Assembly: GCF_000718015.1 (NCBI RefSeq)
Contig: NZ_JODY01000015.1
Location: 1 to 64,000 of the forward strand
Reading direction: 5' to 3'
DNA length: 64,000 nt
Source of the DNA: Streptomyces catenulae
GTDB lineage: Bacteria; Actinomycetota; Actinomycetes; Streptomycetales; Streptomycetaceae
Notes under the pieces: model-generated
What the model saw: only the letters and a program-made list of their open reading frames with translations
Databases searched by the model: none
What the model was told of the DNA's origin: nothing
Shown here: one piece after another, positions 63,970 to 64,000 of the stretch
Numbering within the stretch: position 1 is the stretch's first letter
Layout: each line of letters opens with the position of its first letter
Made by a program: the position numbers and the translations under genes

Positions 63970-64000
63970 TCAGTCCTCCGCGGCGGGCTCGGCGACGGCG
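63970..64000 (-). CDS. C-terminal end of a probable RNase E/G family ribonuclease (partial)
   Basis: Only the last nine codons and the TGA (63970-63972) are inside the window, reading AVAEPAAED. The acidic Ala/Pro tail and position upstream of rplU match the RNase E/G gene in Streptomyces; the identity rests on conserved order, not sequence. Confidence 0.5.
   Translation of the reverse strand, partial: AVAEPAAED

Overview
The window is high-GC actinobacterial chromosome, almost certainly Streptomyces. Third codon positions are close to saturated with G/C, GTG starts are common, and the gene order (obgE-rpmA-rplU, lepA-rpsT-holA-comEC-comEA, hemW-hrcA-dnaJ-rsmE, phoH-ybeY) is the conserved Streptomyces core arrangement read in reverse. 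Mycothiol-dependent formaldehyde oxidation, a SpoIIE-type kinase-phosphatase and a GT87 enzyme fit the same group. I see no insertion sequence, prophage, CRISPR array or biosynthetic cluster. The window is core chromosome with a few variable genes, so its novelty lies mostly in regulatory DNA, small proteins and gene boundaries.

Layout. 1-2919 (minus): CorC/HlyC transporter (cut by the edge), ybeY, phoH. 3092-11117: a metabolic block with a PfkB sugar kinase and a divergent GH4 enzyme, a mycothiol formaldehyde dehydrogenase coupled to a metallo-hydrolase, a glucarate dehydratase-like enolase, a secreted HAD phosphatase and RNase Z. 11129-16373: HIT, OsmC, rsmE, nitronate monooxygenase, dnaJ and hrcA, with a perfect CIRCE operator before hrcA. 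16556-24154: a metallo-hydrolase, a DUF3097 protein, hemW, a SpoIIE-type regulator and an acyl-CoA ligase. 24155-33683: lepA, rpsT, a membrane protein, holA, an 81-residue gene, comEC and comEA. 33853-41517: degV, a coiled-coil membrane protein, leuS with an attenuator leader, a secreted S53 protease and tRNA-Ala. 41669-45047: a GT87 glycosyltransferase, two zinc-ribbon miniproteins, a second identical tRNA-Ala, a phosphatase and rsfS. 45278-51369: an LCP-like protein, nadD, two tiny membrane proteins, an M48 protease and two single-pass proteins sharing a cytoplasmic motif. 51431-54771: proA, a conserved unknown and proB. 55226-61484: a teichoic-acid type polymerase, then a GntR regulator and lutABC for L-lactate. 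61576-64000: obgE, rpmA, rplU and the tail of a probable RNase E/G gene.

Working together. rsfS, rpsT, L21, L27, ObgE, LepA, YbeY, RsmE, LeuRS and tRNA-Ala serve translation. HrcA, CIRCE and DnaJ form a heat-shock loop. LutR probably controls itself and lutABC through a shared 9-bp palindrome. LeuRS is probably set by ribosome-mediated attenuation from a leaderless 12-codon ORF. Strong GC hairpins separate most units: after GH4, after the HAD phosphatase, after dnaJ, after the acyl-CoA ligase, after lepA, after rpsT, after the LCP gene, after the polymerase and after lutC.
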